NCBI GenBank assembly: GCA_005786805.1
Contig: SYCV01000107.1
Span: 1-42,465, forward strand
Direction: 5' to 3'
Length of the DNA: 42,465 nucleotides
Origin: Planctomycetia bacterium
GTDB lineage: Bacteria > Planctomycetota > Planctomycetia > Gemmatales > Gemmataceae
Positions 41,943-42,465 of the stretch are shown piece after piece. The notes beneath the pieces are model-generated. The model did not search any database and had not been told where the DNA came from. It saw nothing but the letters and a program-made list of their open reading frames with translations. Numbering within the stretch: the first letter of the stretch is position 1; every line of letters starts with the position of its first letter. The position numbers and the translations under genes are program-made.

Positions 41943-42102
41943 CAGGCACGGAAGGAACATCTTTGCTTTTGGTGGTCATCAACTTGATGCGGGGATCCAC
42001 GGGTGTCCCAGGGGCAAGTGTTGGATCAGTGGATTTTATTTCAGGGCCTTCGCCACAACCTAAGAGACAAAAGATTAAAACTGAAGAAAATGATTTTTTC
42101 AT
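41929..42102 (-). CDS. Small lipoprotein (57 aa) after DUF1559 protein
   Basis: ATG at 42102 opens a 57-aa frame ending TAA at 41929-41931. The N-terminus K-K-S-F-S-S-V-L-I-F-C-L-L-G-C-G has a charged start, a hydrophobic core and lipobox L-L-G-C, so this is a lipoprotein precursor. The remaining 40 residues are hydrophilic with T-D-P-T-L-A-P-G-T-P. Such tiny lipoproteins sit downstream of DUF1559 genes in planctomycetes. The gap from the DUF1559 stop is 17 bases. Function is not known. Confidence 0.75.
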   Translation of the reverse strand: MKKSFSSVLIFCLLGCGEGPEIKSTDPTLAPGTPVDPRIKLMTTKSKDVPSVPVNEK

Positions 42103-42119
42103 GTTTAAAAGCTTTCAAG

Positions 42120-42465
42120 TTAGTCGAGAGTCACTAATTGGCCATCCTTGGCACCGCACATGTACACAAAAATAACGAAATCAATTGAAGGCTTGAAAGA
42201 ACGAATCGAGCCATCAAGAAACATTGTGTTAATGATGTTGCCCGGGTGCATACTGCCTGGGTAACCAGCTCCAAGCCCTTTACTTGCAGTGGTTGTCTCA
42301 CAGTTGGTGTTTGTTGAGTTGGGGCAAACCCCATAGTCAGACGCAAAAAAACCATGCCCATAAGAAAATTGGCTCCAACCCTCTTGAGGTGTGCCAGTGA
42401 ATTTTATTCCGCCGGCGGACTCAGCAAAACCAATTGTATTGCTTGTTCCGTCAGATACATGGCCA
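42120..42465 (-). CDS. DUF1559 prepilin-like protein, C-terminal part, cut by window edge
   Basis: The open frame ends at 42120 and is cut at the window edge. The C-terminal part includes S-D-G-T-S-N-T-I-G-F-A-E, the family's internal motif, and the closing H-P-G-N-I-I-N-T-M-F-L-D-G-S. The spacing from His to Asp-Gly is ten residues here, one more than the family's usual nine. The N-terminal pilin-like helix lies outside the window. DUF1559 proteins are extremely numerous in planctomycetes and are thought to form surface or secretion pseudopilins. The small lipoprotein follows on the same strand. Confidence 0.82.
   Translation of the reverse strand, partial: GHVSDGTSNTIGFAESAGGIKFTGTPQEGWSQFSYGHGFFASDYGVCPNSTNTNCETTTASKGLGAGYPGSMHPGNIINTMFLDGSIRSFKPSIDFVIFVYMCGAKDGQLVTLD

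Overview
This window looks like chromosomal DNA of a planctomycete (Planctomycetota), with moderate GC that I judge by eye to be in the mid-40s percent. The lineage call rests on several marker families occurring together. There are two Tat-exported DUF1501 proteins and a DUF1559 (prepilin-like) protein followed by a tiny lipoprotein. There is a giant Ser/Thr kinase with a large extracytoplasmic region, a GYF_2/DUF4282 membrane protein and a short basic Lys/Ala-rich protein. Tetrahydromethanopterin (H4MPT) biosynthesis genes (beta-RFAP synthase, DUF447) also occur in a bacterium with ordinary bacterial housekeeping genes. No rRNA, tRNA, insertion sequence, prophage or CRISPR array was seen. 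The gene content looks like stable core and lineage-specific chromosome, not an island.

Layout. Positions 1-2337 (minus): a three-gene DevBCA/MacB-like export system (permease, ATPase, truncated membrane-fusion protein). 2503-5351 (minus): SDR and AsnB-type asparagine synthase. 5566-9016 (plus): NAD-dependent epimerase, pyrF (4-bp overlap) and a five-heme cytochrome with an N-terminal carboxypeptidase-regulatory-like domain. 9174-13357 (plus): an XPB-helicase cluster of three genes. 13370-14298 (minus): GYF_2/DUF4282 protein and a DUF4177-like small protein. 14511-19230 (plus): GAF-GAF-PAS-class III cyclase, DUF1501 protein and a CnoX-like thioredoxin/TPR protein. 19234-23610 (minus): rhomboid protease, second DUF1501 protein, sucD and sucC. 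23763-25149 (plus): M20 deacylase and a 52-aa basic protein ending in a strong terminator. 25213-31511 (minus): kinase/beta-helix protein and a double U32 protein. 31589-32257 (plus): secreted DUF1080-like protein. 32260-34821 (minus): TPM-domain protein with a 36-bp repeat tail, HIT protein and hemC. 34956-36868 (plus): hslV and hslU. 36877-37629 (minus): alpha/beta hydrolase with an altered catalytic triad. 37630-38116: the only long gene-poor stretch. 38117-40307 (minus): lipoprotein and RNase Z-like metallo-hydrolase. 40403-41942 (plus): DUF447 and beta-RFAP synthase (methanopterin pathway). 41929-42465 (minus): small lipoprotein and truncated DUF1559 protein.

The most interesting unit is the XPB cluster. 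The 80-aa protein between the helicase and the large helicase-associated protein can be aligned by eye, without gaps, to the N-terminal region of the XPB helicase itself (residues about 117-172). The large partner carries the same module plus the domain that precedes it. The three adjacent genes therefore seem to encode three versions of one DNA-repair-type accessory fold, one attached to the motor and two free. Other unusual points are the Cys/Asn triad in the esterase, the kinase fused to a predicted beta-helix, the DNA-level 36-bp minisatellite in the TPM protein, and several convergent gene pairs that abut or overlap with no room for an intergenic terminator.
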